From: Bacteroidales bacterium
GTDB lineage: Bacteria; Bacteroidota; Bacteroidia; Bacteroidales; Muribaculaceae
Reading direction: 5' to 3'
NCBI GenBank assembly: GCA_015061085.1
Contig: SUXG01000023.1
Coordinates: forward strand, 1 to 33,769
Length of the DNA: 33,769 nt
Below, one piece after another: positions 7,704-16,187 of this stretch. The position numbers and the translations under genes are program-made. Every line of letters starts with the position of its first letter. Position 1 is the first letter of the stretch. Under the pieces are notes generated by a model. That model ran no database searches. It was not told the origin of the DNA and worked only from the letters and a program-made list of their open reading frames with translations.

Positions 7704-8729
7704 ATGAAAGAAACAAACATCGATTGGTCGAGCCTTCCGTTCGGCTATGTAAAAACAGACTACAACGTACGTTGCACATTCAAGAATGGTGAATGGGGTG
7801 AAATCGTAGTAACTGATTCTGAAGAAATCACTATGCACATGGCTGCTACTTGCCTCCACTATGGTCAAGAAGCATTCGAAGGTCTTAAGGCTTTCCGTGG
7901 CAAAGACGGCAAAATCCGTGTATTCCGTACTGAAGAAAACGGTAAGCGTATTCAAGACAGTGCAAGAGGTATCATGATGGCACCAATTCCATTGGATCTC
8001 TTCAAGAAGATGGTTCTCATGGCTGTTAAGCTCAACGAACGCTTCGTTCCACCTTACGGTAGTGGCGCATCTCTCTACATCCGCCCATTCGAAATCGGAA
8101 CAAGCGCACGTGTTGGCGTTAAGCCGGCTGATGAATACACTTTCATCATCTTGGTAACACCTGTTGGTCCTTACTTCAAGAATGGTTTCAAACCAACAAA
8201 CTTCGCTATCATGCGCGAATTCGACCGCGTTGCTCCTAAGGGTACAGGTCGCATCAAAGTTGGTGGTAACTATGCAGCAAGCCTCGTAGCAGGCGAAAAG
8301 GCTCACGACCTCGGCTTCTCAGGTGTTCTCTATTTGGATTCTAAAGAAAAGAAATATCTTGACGAATGTGGTGCTGCTAACTTCTTCGCTATCAAAGACA
8401 ACACTTATATCACTCCTTATAGTGAATCTATTCTCCCTTCAATCACAAACAAGAGTCTTACTCAAATCGCTGAAGACCTCGGTATGAAAGTTGAACGTCG
8501 TCCTATCAAAGTGGAAGAACTCGCTACATTTGAAGAAGCCGGTGCTTGCGGTACTGCTGCTGTATGTACTCCTATCGGTGAAATCGTTGACCTTGACAAC
8601 GACATCAAGTACACTTTGGCAAAAGATGGCAACCCAGGCGAAATGACTACTAAACTTTACAAACACCTTCGTGGCATCCAAGATGGCGAAATCGAAGATA
8701 TCCACGGCTGGTGCGACTTTGTAGAATAA
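7704..8729 (+). CDS. ilvE: Branched-chain amino acid aminotransferase
   Basis: PLP-dependent class IV aminotransferase of 341 residues that interconverts Leu/Ile/Val and their 2-oxo acids with glutamate as amino donor. It is of the eukaryote-like (BCAT) length and pattern: LHYGQEAFEGLKAFR at 51-65, RPFEIG near 127, and the PLP lysine Lys185 in GRIKVGGNYAAS, followed by YLDECGAANFF, the equivalent of the EVGTMN region. Codons are strongly biased, as in rpsA and pepD nearby, suggesting high expression. It is monocistronic: its own -7 box upstream and a near-perfect terminator 28 nt downstream. Confidence 0.95.
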   Translation: MKETNIDWSSLPFGYVKTDYNVRCTFKNGEWGEIVVTDSEEITMHMAATCLHYGQEAFEGLKAFRGKDGKIRVFRTEENGKRIQDSARGIMMAPIPLDLFKKMVLMAVKLNERFVPPYGSGASLYIRPFEIGTSARVGVKPADEYTFIILVTPVGPYFKNGFKPTNFAIMREFDRVAPKGTGRIKVGGNYAASLVAGEKAHDLGFSGVLYLDSKEKKYLDECGAANFFAIKDNTYITPYSESILPSITNKSLTQIAEDLGMKVERRPIKVEELATFEEAGACGTAAVCTPIGEIVDLDNDIKYTLAKDGNPGEMTTKLYKHLRGIQDGEIEDIHGWCDFVE

Positions 8730-8757
8730 TCCGTTTACAATGCTATAAAAATAATTT

Positions 8758-8794
8758 CACACAGCATCGGGTTGCCCGGTGCTGTGTGTTTTTT
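8758..8794 (+). terminator. Rho-independent terminator of ilvE
   Basis: CACACAGCATCGGG-TTG-CCCGGTGCTGTGTG forms a 14-bp stem with one T-G pair and a 3-nt loop, followed by six T. Confidence 0.93.
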
Positions 8795-8838
8795 AATAGA
8801 TATATCACGTTCAACCAATTTCTCTTCTCCACAAAACG

Positions 8839-9384
8839 ATGATCGACGCTAAGGCAATAATTCTGAAATATTACAAAGAAGATAGTGACCTATTTCGTTC
8901 GCTATGGATTCATAGTGAATGTGTGATGCAGAAAGCACTCCGATGTGCTAAGCTTTGCACCCTTGATATTGACATAGACTTTGTCGCCGAAGCTGCTCTG
9001 CTCCACGACATCGGTATCTTCCGTTGCAACGCTCCCGACATCTACTGCGTCGGCAACTTGCCCTACATCTGCCACGGCATTGAGGGTCGTAAAATCCTTG
9101 AGCAAGAAGGACTTCACCTACACGCCCTCGTCTGCGAACGTCACACAGGAGCCGGTCTTTCTGCCGATAATATTATCAACCAACATCTCCCTCTACCTCA
9201 TCGCGACATGTTGCCAGTAAGCATAGAAGAACAACTCGTCTGCTATGCCGACAAATTTTTCTCTAAATCGGGCAACCTCACCGAAGAGAAAAGCGTCGAA
9301 CACGTCATACAGCAGATGAAAAAGTTTGGAGATGATTCCTTTCTGCGCTTCCTCTCCATGCATCGCCTCTTCACTCACCCTTAA
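8839..9384 (+). CDS. HD-domain phosphohydrolase of unknown substrate
   Basis: A 181-residue soluble protein with an HD/HDIG fold. Visible metal ligands are His25 (IHSECV), the HD pair at 56-57 in ALLHDIGIF, His79 (ICHGIEG), His102 (ERHTGAG) and Asp138 (YADKFF). The ordering fits small HDIG-type phosphohydrolases that act on nucleotides or related phosphoesters. No extra domain is present. It sits alone between the ilvE terminator and the lptD-like gene; neighbours give no hint of substrate, and no good promoter was found in the 44 nt between the ilvE terminator and its ATG. Confidence 0.82.
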   Translation: MIDAKAIILKYYKEDSDLFRSLWIHSECVMQKALRCAKLCTLDIDIDFVAEAALLHDIGIFRCNAPDIYCVGNLPYICHGIEGRKILEQEGLHLHALVCERHTGAGLSADNIINQHLPLPHRDMLPVSIEEQLVCYADKFFSKSGNLTEEKSVEHVIQQMKKFGDDSFLRFLSMHRLFTHP

Positions 9385-9554
9385 CCTACTTTCCATTTGA
9401 CCAACTACAAAAAAGACCTTAAACACCTCCCACATTAAACAACCCCGAATTGCACAACAAATACGTAGTATTTACCAACAAAATAGGTACAATTCACAAA
9501 AAATCTAAAAAGCGACGACTATTCCTGTCTAAAATTAAGTGCATTAGAGAGAAA

Positions 9555-9589
9555 ATGCTTAATTTTGTAGTTTGAAAGCATTTAAGCAT
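9555..9589 (+). promoter_or_regulatory. -7 box and inverted repeat upstream of the lptD-like gene
   Basis: TAATTTTG at 9560-9567 matches TAnnTTTG, but no TTTG is seen at the right distance upstream. The box is overlapped by an inverted repeat, ATGCTTAA (9555-9562) and TTAAGCAT (9582-9589), that could be an operator. Confidence 0.35.
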
Positions 9590-9594
9590 CAAGT

Positions 9595-12525
9595 GTGAGA
9601 CGCTCGTTAATATACATATTAGGCATCACGATAATAGGGTTGGTTATAGCATGCAACCCTACTCGCAAAGGCAGACTCAATCAAAACAGAGAGGGTCAGC
9701 CCACTAATTCTATTACCTCACAATTACAATCAATCATCAACGACAGTTCTGCTCTTGACGTCAAGTCACTGCTTGAAGACAGCACATTGATAAACGACGG
9801 CACATTAGCAAACATTGACAGCATTGCCGATACCGACAGCACGTTTTGGCAAACAATACCGTCAGACTCTGTTTCATCTAAGACTGCCGTTCTCAACAAC
9901 TCAATCAACCTCAATGAGTTAAAAGATACGCTCGGCACAAAATCAGACTCTCTACATAATGGTCGCACAAGTTTTAAGCGCATTCGTCGCGAAAAGGTCG
10001 ATCTCGACAACATGGTCAATTTCTCTGCCAAAGATTCGTTAGTTATGATTGGTCAAAACAATGCGTTCATGTATGGCGAAGGAAATGTCACATATGGTGA
10101 CATTAAATTGAATGCAGGTCAAATAAAAATGGAAATGGACAGTACAACCGTCTATGCCATCGGGACCACAGACAGCATCGGAGAGACATCTGGCAATCCT
10201 ATATTCAGCGACAGAGGCGGAGAATACGAGTCAAAGTCAATGAAATATAACTTTAAGACTCAACGTGGATATATCACTGACGTCATAACCGAACAAGGTG
10301 AAGGTTATCTTCAAGGAGGAGCTGCAAAGAAAATGGAAGACGGCTCATTCTTTGTTAGAGATGGCAAATACACCACTTGCGATGACCACGAATGTCCTCA
10401 CTTTTACATGCAATTGACTAAAGCAAAAATCAAGCCTAAGAAAAATATTGTTACAGGTCCGGCATATATGGTTCTGGCAGACGTTCCACTACCATTAGCT
10501 TTGCCTTTTGGTTACTTCCCTTTTTCAAAAGACTACTCCAGCGGCATCATATTCCCAACATTTGGTGAAGACTACAATCGAGGTTTCTATATGAGAGATG
10601 GTGGCTACTATTTCGCCTTAAGCGACTACGTCGATCTTGCTTTACGTGGAGAGATTTACACCAAAGGCTCATGGGGTATAAATGCACACTCTTCATACGT
10701 CAAACGATATAAGTTCAAAGGAAGTTTCGACCTCAGCTACATTACCACAGTCGTTGGAGATAAAGGATCAGCAGACTATTCCAAACAAAACAACTTTAAA
10801 CTATCATGGACTCACACTCAAGACGCAAAAGCCAATCCAAACATGAACTTCTCGGCAAGCGTCGATTTTGCGACCAGTGGATATTCTCGAAACGACCTCA
10901 ACAGCTATTATAATAATTCCTTCACCGAAAACACAAAGAGCAGTACTGTGAACATGACGTACCGTTTTCCAGGAACGAAATGGAGTATATCTGCAACAGC
11001 CAACATCTCTCAACGTACACAAGACTCTACTCTCTCGGTGTCATTGCCCAACTTAACCATCACACTCTCACAAGTAGCTCCTTTTAAACGTAAGCGTAAA
11101 ATCGGTGGAGAAAAATGGTATGAAAAAATCAAACTCTCCTATTCCGGACAGTTTCAAAACTCTTTAACAGCACATCAAGACGAATTTTTCAAGAAAAACC
11201 TCATCAAAGATTGGCGTAACGGAATGAAACACACTGTTCCGATTTCTGCCACATTCAATCTATTCAAATACATCAATATTTCTCCTTCTATCACACTAAA
11301 TGATAGGATGTATTTCAATAAAGTTCGTCGCGAATGGGATCCGGCAGCCTCAGCCGAAGTCACCGACACTGTATTTGGATTCTACAATGTTTTCGACTTC
11401 AACGCAGCCATTTCAATGGATACAAAATTATATGGCTTCTACAAGCCTATGAAATTCCTTGGCGACAAGGTACAAATGATTCGCCACGTACTCACGCCAT
11501 CTATTAGTTTCAGTGCATCGCCCGATTTTAGCGCTCCGTTTTGGGGTTACTATGACTCATATTCCTACATAAATGCTGCAGGACAAACCATTACTAAAGA
11601 CTATACCTACTTCCAAAATGCGTTATTCGGCGTTCCCGGAAGAGGCAAAAGTGGTATCGTTTCTGTCAATCTTGCCAACAACATCGAAATGAAAGTCAAA
11701 AGCGATGCTGATTCGACAGGTGTCAAAAAGATTTCAATAATCGAGAACTTTACCATCGGTCAATCATATAATTTTGCCGCAGACTCACTTAATTGGAGTA
11801 ATATCAACACTTCAATACTCCTTCGTTTGGCTAAAAACTTTAATTTCAACATTAGCGCTACTTGGGACCCATACACATATCAGTTAAGTCCAAGCGGTTC
11901 ACCGGTGAGAGTAAACAAGACTCGCCTGCAAGCAGGAAAAGGTTGGGCTCGCCTATCAAGCACAGGGACTTCCTTTTCTTATACATTTAACAACGACACT
12001 TTTAAACGCAAAAAGGATAACTCATCGAAAACCGCCGGCGATAATCCTAATTCAGAAGAAAACGATGATATGACAGCCACCGAAAACGAATCGGAAATGG
12101 CTAATCGCAGACGCAAAAACAACAACAATACTTCTGAGAGTGATGCAGACGGATATGAAAAATGGGAAATACCATGGAATTTAACATTTAATTATTCCAT
12201 AAATTACGGCTATGGCACATTCAATAAGGAGAAAATGGAGTATAACAGCAAGATTACACAAAATTTGTCCCTCAATGGCTCTATACGCCCTACAAAAAAT
12301 TGGAACTTCAACTTCTCTGCATCCTACAATTTCGAGACCAAGAAGCTCGCTTACATGAACTGCTCTATCAGTCGTGACCTTCACTGCTTCACTATGACAG
12401 CATCATTTGTGCCTGTCGGTCCTTACAAATCCTACAACTTCCACATCGGTGTCAAATCGTCTATGCTTAAGGACCTCAAATACGACAAGCGTTCTTCCAC
12501 AAGCAACGGCATCACTTGGTACTAA
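9595..12525 (+). CDS. lptD: LptD-like LPS assembly outer-membrane protein
   Basis: A 976-residue outer-membrane protein of the Bacteroidota LptD-like type, expected to place LPS in the outer leaflet. The only usable start is GTG at 9595, since an in-frame stop lies at 9583. The N-terminus has a hydrophobic core and a lipobox-like VIAC ending at Cys20, unusual for LptD. Residues ~141-300 form an OstA/LptA-like beta-jellyroll (DSLVMIGQNNAFMYGEGNVT and onward), with Cys262/Cys267. From ~295 (ADVPLPLALPFGYFPF) a beta-barrel of alternating aromatic strands continues to the terminal Trp-Tyr. An Asn/Glu/Lys-rich insert at ~802-849 looks like a surface loop. Homology to proteobacterial LptD is remote; the call rests on domain order. 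Confidence 0.82.
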   Translation: MRRSLIYILGITIIGLVIACNPTRKGRLNQNREGQPTNSITSQLQSIINDSSALDVKSLLEDSTLINDGTLANIDSIADTDSTFWQTIPSDSVSSKTAVLNNSINLNELKDTLGTKSDSLHNGRTSFKRIRREKVDLDNMVNFSAKDSLVMIGQNNAFMYGEGNVTYGDIKLNAGQIKMEMDSTTVYAIGTTDSIGETSGNPIFSDRGGEYESKSMKYNFKTQRGYITDVITEQGEGYLQGGAAKKMEDGSFFVRDGKYTTCDDHECPHFYMQLTKAKIKPKKNIVTGPAYMVLADVPLPLALPFGYFPFSKDYSSGIIFPTFGEDYNRGFYMRDGGYYFALSDYVDLALRGEIYTKGSWGINAHSSYVKRYKFKGSFDLSYITTVVGDKGSADYSKQNNFKLSWTHTQDAKANPNMNFSASVDFATSGYSRNDLNSYYNNSFTENTKSSTVNMTYRFPGTKWSISATANISQRTQDSTLSVSLPNLTITLSQVAPFKRKRKIGGEKWYEKIKLSYSGQFQNSLTAHQDEFFKKNLIKDWRNGMKHTVPISATFNLFKYINISPSITLNDRMYFNKVRREWDPAASAEVTDTVFGFYNVFDFNAAISMDTKLYGFYKPMKFLGDKVQMIRHVLTPSISFSASPDFSAPFWGYYDSYSYINAAGQTITKDYTYFQNALFGVPGRGKSGIVSVNLANNIEMKVKSDADSTGVKKISIIENFTIGQSYNFAADSLNWSNINTSILLRLAKNFNFNISATWDPYTYQLSPSGSPVRVNKTRLQAGKGWARLSSTGTSFSYTFNNDTFKRKKDNSSKTAGDNPNSEENDDMTATENESEMANRRRKNNNNTSESDADGYEKWEIPWNLTFNYSINYGYGTFNKEKMEYNSKITQNLSLNGSIRPTKNWNFNFSASYNFETKKLAYMNCSISRDLHCFTMTASFVPVGPYKSYNFHIGVKSSMLKDLKYDKRSSTSNGITWY

Positions 12526-12563
12526 ATACCATGCCGGCATTGCTATTGCCACGAAAAACAAAC

Positions 12564-12590
12564 GAGTATTTTTCCAAAAGAAAAACACTC
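12564..12590. terminator. Possible bidirectional terminator between convergent genes
   Basis: GAGTATTTTTC-CAAAA-GAAAAACACTC forms an 11-position stem with one A-C mismatch. It lies between the convergent lptD-like gene and the small membrane protein. The T-rich parts lie inside the stem and no long T-run follows on either strand, so it is a weak candidate. Confidence 0.35.
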
Positions 12591-12641
12591 ATTTCCATTC
12601 ATAGTCAATATATTAAAACACCTCTTAATATAAGCCAATAC

Positions 12642-12842
12642 TCATTTATATTTATCCTTGCGATTCTGTCGCTTTAGGATAAAGTAGTAGGTCACTGTCA
12701 TTATTGCAGTAAATATTACGCCTTGAATCAAATACATGTAAATTGGAGAATCGTGGTCTAAAAAATATTTATCACCAATCCACTGCAATAAAATGAATAT
12801 AACACTCGCAATTATTGCTCGGATAAAACTTTGCTTTAACAT
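12642..12842 (-). CDS. Small two-helix membrane protein
   Basis: A 66-residue protein with two predicted transmembrane helices (about 6-24 and 35-55), a short polar link (KYFLDHDSP) and a very basic C-terminus (LKRQNRKDKYK), which suggests both ends are cytoplasmic. No family is recognised. That it is a real gene is supported by a textbook promoter 30 nt upstream of its ATG, overlapped by a 23-bp palindrome, and by its freedom from overlap with other genes. Confidence 0.65.
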   Translation of the reverse strand: MLKQSFIRAIIASVIFILLQWIGDKYFLDHDSPIYMYLIQGVIFTAIMTVTYYFILKRQNRKDKYK

Positions 12843-12871
12843 AATACACTGTTTTTATATTAAAATTTTCA

Positions 12872-12910
12872 CAAAGATAATGTTATTTAAACTATTTAGC
12901 AAATAGTTTA
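12872..12910 (-). promoter_or_regulatory. Promoter with overlapping palindromic operator candidate
   Basis: On the minus strand, TTTG (12903-12900), a 20-nt spacer and TATCTTTG (12879-12872). A perfect inverted repeat with 10-bp arms, TAAACTATTT and AAATAGTTTA (12888-12910, 3-nt centre AGC), covers the -33 element and part of the spacer. It looks like a repressor-binding site. Confidence 0.7.
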
Positions 12911-12974
12911 CTCCGAATAATTTCCTAAAATAGAGAAGTTCCAAGTCATGTATAAAAGCAATAAAATAATATTG

Positions 12975-13013
12975 ATAAAAATAGGAGCATATCGTGATTG
13001 ATATGCTCCTATT
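12975..13013 (-). terminator. Rho-independent terminator of the lipoprotein pair
   Basis: AATAGGAGCATATC and GATATGCTCCTATT (12980-13013) form a perfect 14-bp stem with a 6-nt loop. On the minus strand it is followed by TTTTATC. It lies 26 nt past the stop of the Cys/His-rich lipoprotein. Confidence 0.8.
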
Positions 13014-13038
13014 TATTTGTTAAAGAATCAAATTATTC

Positions 13039-13413
13039 TTAGTTGTTCTTTCTGTCTTTCCAAGCGCTACGAGCAGCCTTTTCAGCAGCTTCTTCCTTCT
13101 TTTCTACAGCATCTTTTGTGTTCTTAGCTGCAGCCGACATTGCTGATTTAGTTTCTTCTGTAACCTTTTCTACAACCTTTTCAGTTTCTGTCTTTTTTGT
13201 AGTTTTAGTTGTAGTCTTAGCAGGTTCAGCAGCCGGTTCTTCAACTGCCACTGTATCTTCTACAATAGTGTCGTGGTCGTGACCACAGCAAGTGTCTTCT
13301 ACTACAGTGTCGTGTGCACAGCAAGTGTCTGTACATTCAGCTTGTTTATTACCACATGCAGCCATCACTACTACCAATGCAGCTGCGCTAAACATTGAAA
13401 AAATCTTTTTCAT
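13039..13413 (-). CDS. Cys/His-rich lipoprotein with Lys/Glu/Ala-rich tail
   Basis: A 124-residue lipoprotein: signal peptide with lipobox MAAC (Cys20), then a short Cys/His-rich block with two imperfect copies of TCC.HD..VEDT (Cys31, Cys32, His34 and Cys42, Cys43, His45, His47, with Cys27 in front), an acidic link, a Thr/Lys run, and a long Ala/Glu/Lys helix (about 75-120) that resembles amphipathic stress-protein or apolipoprotein-like repeats. The Cys/His block could bind a transition metal or heme, or respond to redox; this is inference. It is the second gene after a Big2-like lipoprotein (14-nt gap) and ends at a strong terminator. No named family is recognised. Confidence 0.8.
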   Translation of the reverse strand: MKKIFSMFSAAALVVVMAACGNKQAECTDTCCAHDTVVEDTCCGHDHDTIVEDTVAVEEPAAEPAKTTTKTTKKTETEKVVEKVTEETKSAMSAAAKNTKDAVEKKEEAAEKAARSAWKDRKNN

Positions 13414-13427
13414 ATCTGTATTTAAAA

Positions 13428-14162
13428 TTATTTTTTGTTAACAAGGATTGACTTTTCAAGTTTTATGTTCTTGAACATTTCTTTGATGTCACCAGAACGA
13501 GTTTCTTCTGTCAAAGGCATAAATGTAGCGATGATTGATGTTTCATCATTCCAACCATATTGAACCGCGATAGTAGCTTCTGCTACAGTATTAGCATTGA
13601 TAAGATAGAACCATTCTTCATCTTCTTCGAGATCTGCAAAGTATTGATACATGAAAGCTTCCCAATTTTCAGTATCGTTGATGTCAACTACTATAGAGCT
13701 TGCTGCCAAACCTTCCGGAGCAACAAAGTAGATGTAACCCGGGAAGTCACTACCTGTCAAATAAGAGAGAATGCAAACACCTTCTTCGTCAGTGTTTTCT
13801 TCAAGCAAAGTAAGAGTTGAGCAATAGTTTTTCACTGCTTTTACATCAGAACCCCAAGCAAAAGAAGGGAGTGTATAAGATGTATTTACAGGGTTCACGA
13901 CTACCTTGCATGTAGCTGTCTGAGTACCATCTATTACAGTAAGAACTGCTTCACCAACGTGATGAGCTGTTACGTTACCTTTCTTATCTACTGTTGCCAC
14001 GAATTCATTGCTTGAAGTCCATTCACCGGCAACCTCTAAAGCGTCTGTTTCATAAACGTTAATTGATACACCTTCTGGCAATACGATAGGTTCATCATTC
14101 TTTTCGCAAGAAGCGAAGACTAATGGCAAAGCGAATGCCATTGCTACAAAAAATTTCTTCAT
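13428..14162 (-). CDS. Lipoprotein with bacterial Ig-like (Big2) domain
   Basis: A 244-residue lipoprotein with lipobox VFASC (Cys19). Residues ~30-92 carry a Big2-type Ig-like domain, shown by WTSSNEFVATVDKKGNVTA followed by VGEAVLTV and TCKVVV. The rest (~95-244) is acidic and aromatic, with no recognised family; two cysteines (about 114 and 130) might pair. It is likely surface-exposed or periplasmic; Big2 domains in Bacteroidales often occur on cell-surface lipoproteins. It is the first gene of a two-gene operon with the Cys/His-rich lipoprotein and has an exact-match promoter. Confidence 0.8.
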   Translation of the reverse strand: MKKFFVAMAFALPLVFASCEKNDEPIVLPEGVSINVYETDALEVAGEWTSSNEFVATVDKKGNVTAHHVGEAVLTVIDGTQTATCKVVVNPVNTSYTLPSFAWGSDVKAVKNYCSTLTLLEENTDEEGVCILSYLTGSDFPGYIYFVAPEGLAASSIVVDINDTENWEAFMYQYFADLEEDEEWFYLINANTVAEATIAVQYGWNDETSIIATFMPLTEETRSGDIKEMFKNIKLEKSILVNKK

Positions 14163-14201
14163 TTTGATTTTTAATTAATTAGTTGTTAGGATAATTTCGC
14201 A

Positions 14202-14233
14202 CAAAGATAGATAATTCACTTTAATTGGGCAAA
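14202..14233 (-). promoter_or_regulatory. Promoter of the Big2 lipoprotein operon
   Basis: On the minus strand, TTTG (14233-14230), a 20-nt spacer and TATCTTTG (14209-14202): an exact match. The ATG is at 14162, giving a leader of about 34 nt. Confidence 0.75.
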
Positions 14234-14296
14234 AAATTAAGCATAAATTGTGTCAAATTTAATTATTTTTTCTCCTTCGAAAAAAGTTAATCGGCA

Positions 14297-14331
14297 AAAA
14301 ATAGGGAGACTTATTGAGCCTCCCTATTTTG
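14297..14331 (-). terminator. Rho-independent terminator of rpsA
   Basis: AAAATAGGGAG (14299-14309) and CTCCCTATTTT (14321-14331) form an 11-bp stem. On the minus strand the T-side of the stem continues into further T residues. It lies 18 nt past the rpsA stop. Confidence 0.8.
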
Positions 14332-14349
14332 TCATATCATCGAGTGATA

Positions 14350-16125
14350 TTATTTTTCGCTTTTAGAAAGTTGTTCTTTAAGAGCTTGAAGTGCATCAAG
14401 GTCACCAAGAGTTGTCTTCTCGATTTGAGTTGTTGCAGTTTCTTCTTCTTTCTTAGCTGCTTTCTTAGGAGCTGCCTTGCGAGCTTCAGCCTTAGTAGCA
14501 TCTTCAGCTATACGGCTGTGGCTAAGGATGATACGCTTGTTATCTTTATTGAATTCGATTACTTTGAATTCAAGTTTTTCGCCAAGACCTGCTTGTGAGC
14601 CGTCTTCTTTAACGAGATGCTTAGGAGTTGCGAAACCTTCTACACCTTGCTCAAGAGCGATAACAGCACCTTTATCCATTACTTCAGAGATAGTACCTTC
14701 GTGGATGCTACCTACTGAGAAGATGTTTTCAAATACATCCCATGGATTTTCTTCAAGTTGTTTGTGGCCTAGGCTCAAACGACGATTGTCTTTGTCGATT
14801 TCAAGAACTTGAACTTCGATGTCATTACCCACTTGAGTAAATTCGCTTGGGTGTTTGATTTTCTTAGTCCAAGAAAGGTCTGAAATATGGATAAGACCAT
14901 CTACGCCTTCTTCGATTTCTACGAATACACCGAAGTTAGTGAAGTTGCGAACCTTAGCAGTGTGCTTGCTACCGATAGCATATTTACCTTCGATGTTTTC
15001 CCATGGATCGTTCTTAAGTTGTTTGATACCAAGGCTCATCTTACGTTCGTCGCGATCGAGAGTAAGGATAACAGCTTCTACATCGTCACCGACTTTCATG
15101 AAGTCTTGTGCGCTGCGAAGGTGTTGGCTCCAGCTCATTTCGCTAACGTGGATAAGACCTTCTACGCCAGGAGCAATTTCGATGAATGCACCATAGTCAG
15201 CCATAACGACAACTTTACCTGTAACGTGGTCGCCAACTTTGAGTTCTGCATCAAGAGCATCCCATGGGTGTGGCATAAGTTGCTTCAAGCCGAGAGCGAT
15301 GCGTTTCTTTTCATCGTCGAAGTCAAGGATAACAACGTTAAGTTTTTGATCGAGAGCAACGACTTCTTTAGGATCGCTAACACGTCCCCAAGAAAGGTCT
15401 GTGATATGAATAAGACCATCTACGCCACCGAGGTCGATGAACACACCGTAAGGAGTGATGTTCTTAACTGTACCTTCAAGTACTTGACCTTTTTCAAGAC
15501 GAGAGATGATTTCTTTCTTTTGTTGTTCGAGTTCAGCTTCGATGAGTGCTTTGTGAGACACAACAACGTTTTTGAATTCTTGGTTGATCTTAACAACTTT
15601 GAATTCCATTGTTTTGTCAACAAATACATCGTAGTCGCGGATAGGACGAACGTCGATTTGAGAACCCGGCAAGAATGCTTCGATACCGAATACGTCAACG
15701 ATCATACCACCCTTAGTGCGGCATTTAACATAACCCTTGATGATTTCATCGTTTTCAAGAGCTTGGTTAACACGATCCCAGCTACGAGAAGCACATGCTT
15801 TCTTGTGAGAAAGAATCAATTGACCTTTTTTGTCTTCTTGATTTTCAATGAACACTTCTACCTTGTCGCCTACTTTGAGGTCAGGGTTGTAACGGAATTC
15901 ATTGATAGAAATGATACCATCTGATTTGTAGCCAATGTTAACAACTACCTCACGTTTGTTGATTGAGATAACTGTACCTTCGGTTACTTCTTTGTCTTTT
16001 ACTGTATTCAAAGACTCGTCATAAGTTTTTGTCAACTCTTCACGTGTCTTGTCACCAGCTGTTTCGCCTCTTTCAAAGGCATCCCAATCGAAATCTTCGA
16101 TTGGTGAATTTTTAAATTCGCTCAT
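14350..16125 (-). CDS. rpsA: 30S ribosomal protein S1
   Basis: A 591-residue translation-initiation protein that helps load mRNA on the 30S subunit. Six S1/OB-fold repeats are visible at about 46-108, 127-192, 212-281, 297-367, 384-453 and 470-536; repeats 3-5 show the classic GVFI..GGVDGLIH or GAFIEIAPGVEGLIH cores, each closed by a KQL...PW junction. The N-terminus is acidic (EDFDWDAFERGE). The C-terminal ~50 residues are an Ala/Lys/Glu tail. Codon bias is strong. In Bacteroidota, which rarely use Shine-Dalgarno pairing, S1 is expected to matter greatly for initiation. It is monocistronic, with its own promoter, 5' hairpin and terminator. Confidence 0.96.
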   Translation of the reverse strand: MSEFKNSPIEDFDWDAFERGETAGDKTREELTKTYDESLNTVKDKEVTEGTVISINKREVVVNIGYKSDGIISINEFRYNPDLKVGDKVEVFIENQEDKKGQLILSHKKACASRSWDRVNQALENDEIIKGYVKCRTKGGMIVDVFGIEAFLPGSQIDVRPIRDYDVFVDKTMEFKVVKINQEFKNVVVSHKALIEAELEQQKKEIISRLEKGQVLEGTVKNITPYGVFIDLGGVDGLIHITDLSWGRVSDPKEVVALDQKLNVVILDFDDEKKRIALGLKQLMPHPWDALDAELKVGDHVTGKVVVMADYGAFIEIAPGVEGLIHVSEMSWSQHLRSAQDFMKVGDDVEAVILTLDRDERKMSLGIKQLKNDPWENIEGKYAIGSKHTAKVRNFTNFGVFVEIEEGVDGLIHISDLSWTKKIKHPSEFTQVGNDIEVQVLEIDKDNRRLSLGHKQLEENPWDVFENIFSVGSIHEGTISEVMDKGAVIALEQGVEGFATPKHLVKEDGSQAGLGEKLEFKVIEFNKDNKRIILSHSRIAEDATKAEARKAAPKKAAKKEEETATTQIEKTTLGDLDALQALKEQLSKSEK

Positions 16126-16160
16126 TAATTGTTAATAAATAAAGTTAATAATTCTCTACA

Positions 16161-16181
16161 CTTAGACCACTATAGTCTAAG
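16161..16181 (-). other. Hairpin at the 5' end of the rpsA mRNA
   Basis: CTTAGAC and GTCTAAG (16161-16181) form a perfect 7-bp stem with a 7-nt loop. The start predicted from the promoter is about 16182, so the hairpin would be the first structure of the rpsA leader, about 36 nt before the ATG. It may stabilise the message or serve S1 autoregulation. Confidence 0.5.
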
Positions 16182-16187
16182 CGGGTG

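Noticed and set aside
7695..8306. 203-codon open frame antisense to ilvE
   Set aside because: Cys/Phe/Glu-rich translation without any domain, fully inside a well-supported aminotransferase gene.
8439..8705. 88-codon open frame antisense to the end of ilvE
   Set aside because: Shadow frame with no start context, promoter or domain.
9459..9473. Inverted repeat AAATAC-GTA-GTATTT before the lptD-like gene
   Set aside because: Short AT-rich palindrome more than 80 nt from the -7 box; likely chance.
14887..15924. 345-codon open frame on the plus strand across rpsA
   Set aside because: It lies entirely antisense to rpsA, whose six S1 repeats and codon bias are clear. Strong codon bias on one strand often leaves the opposite frame open.
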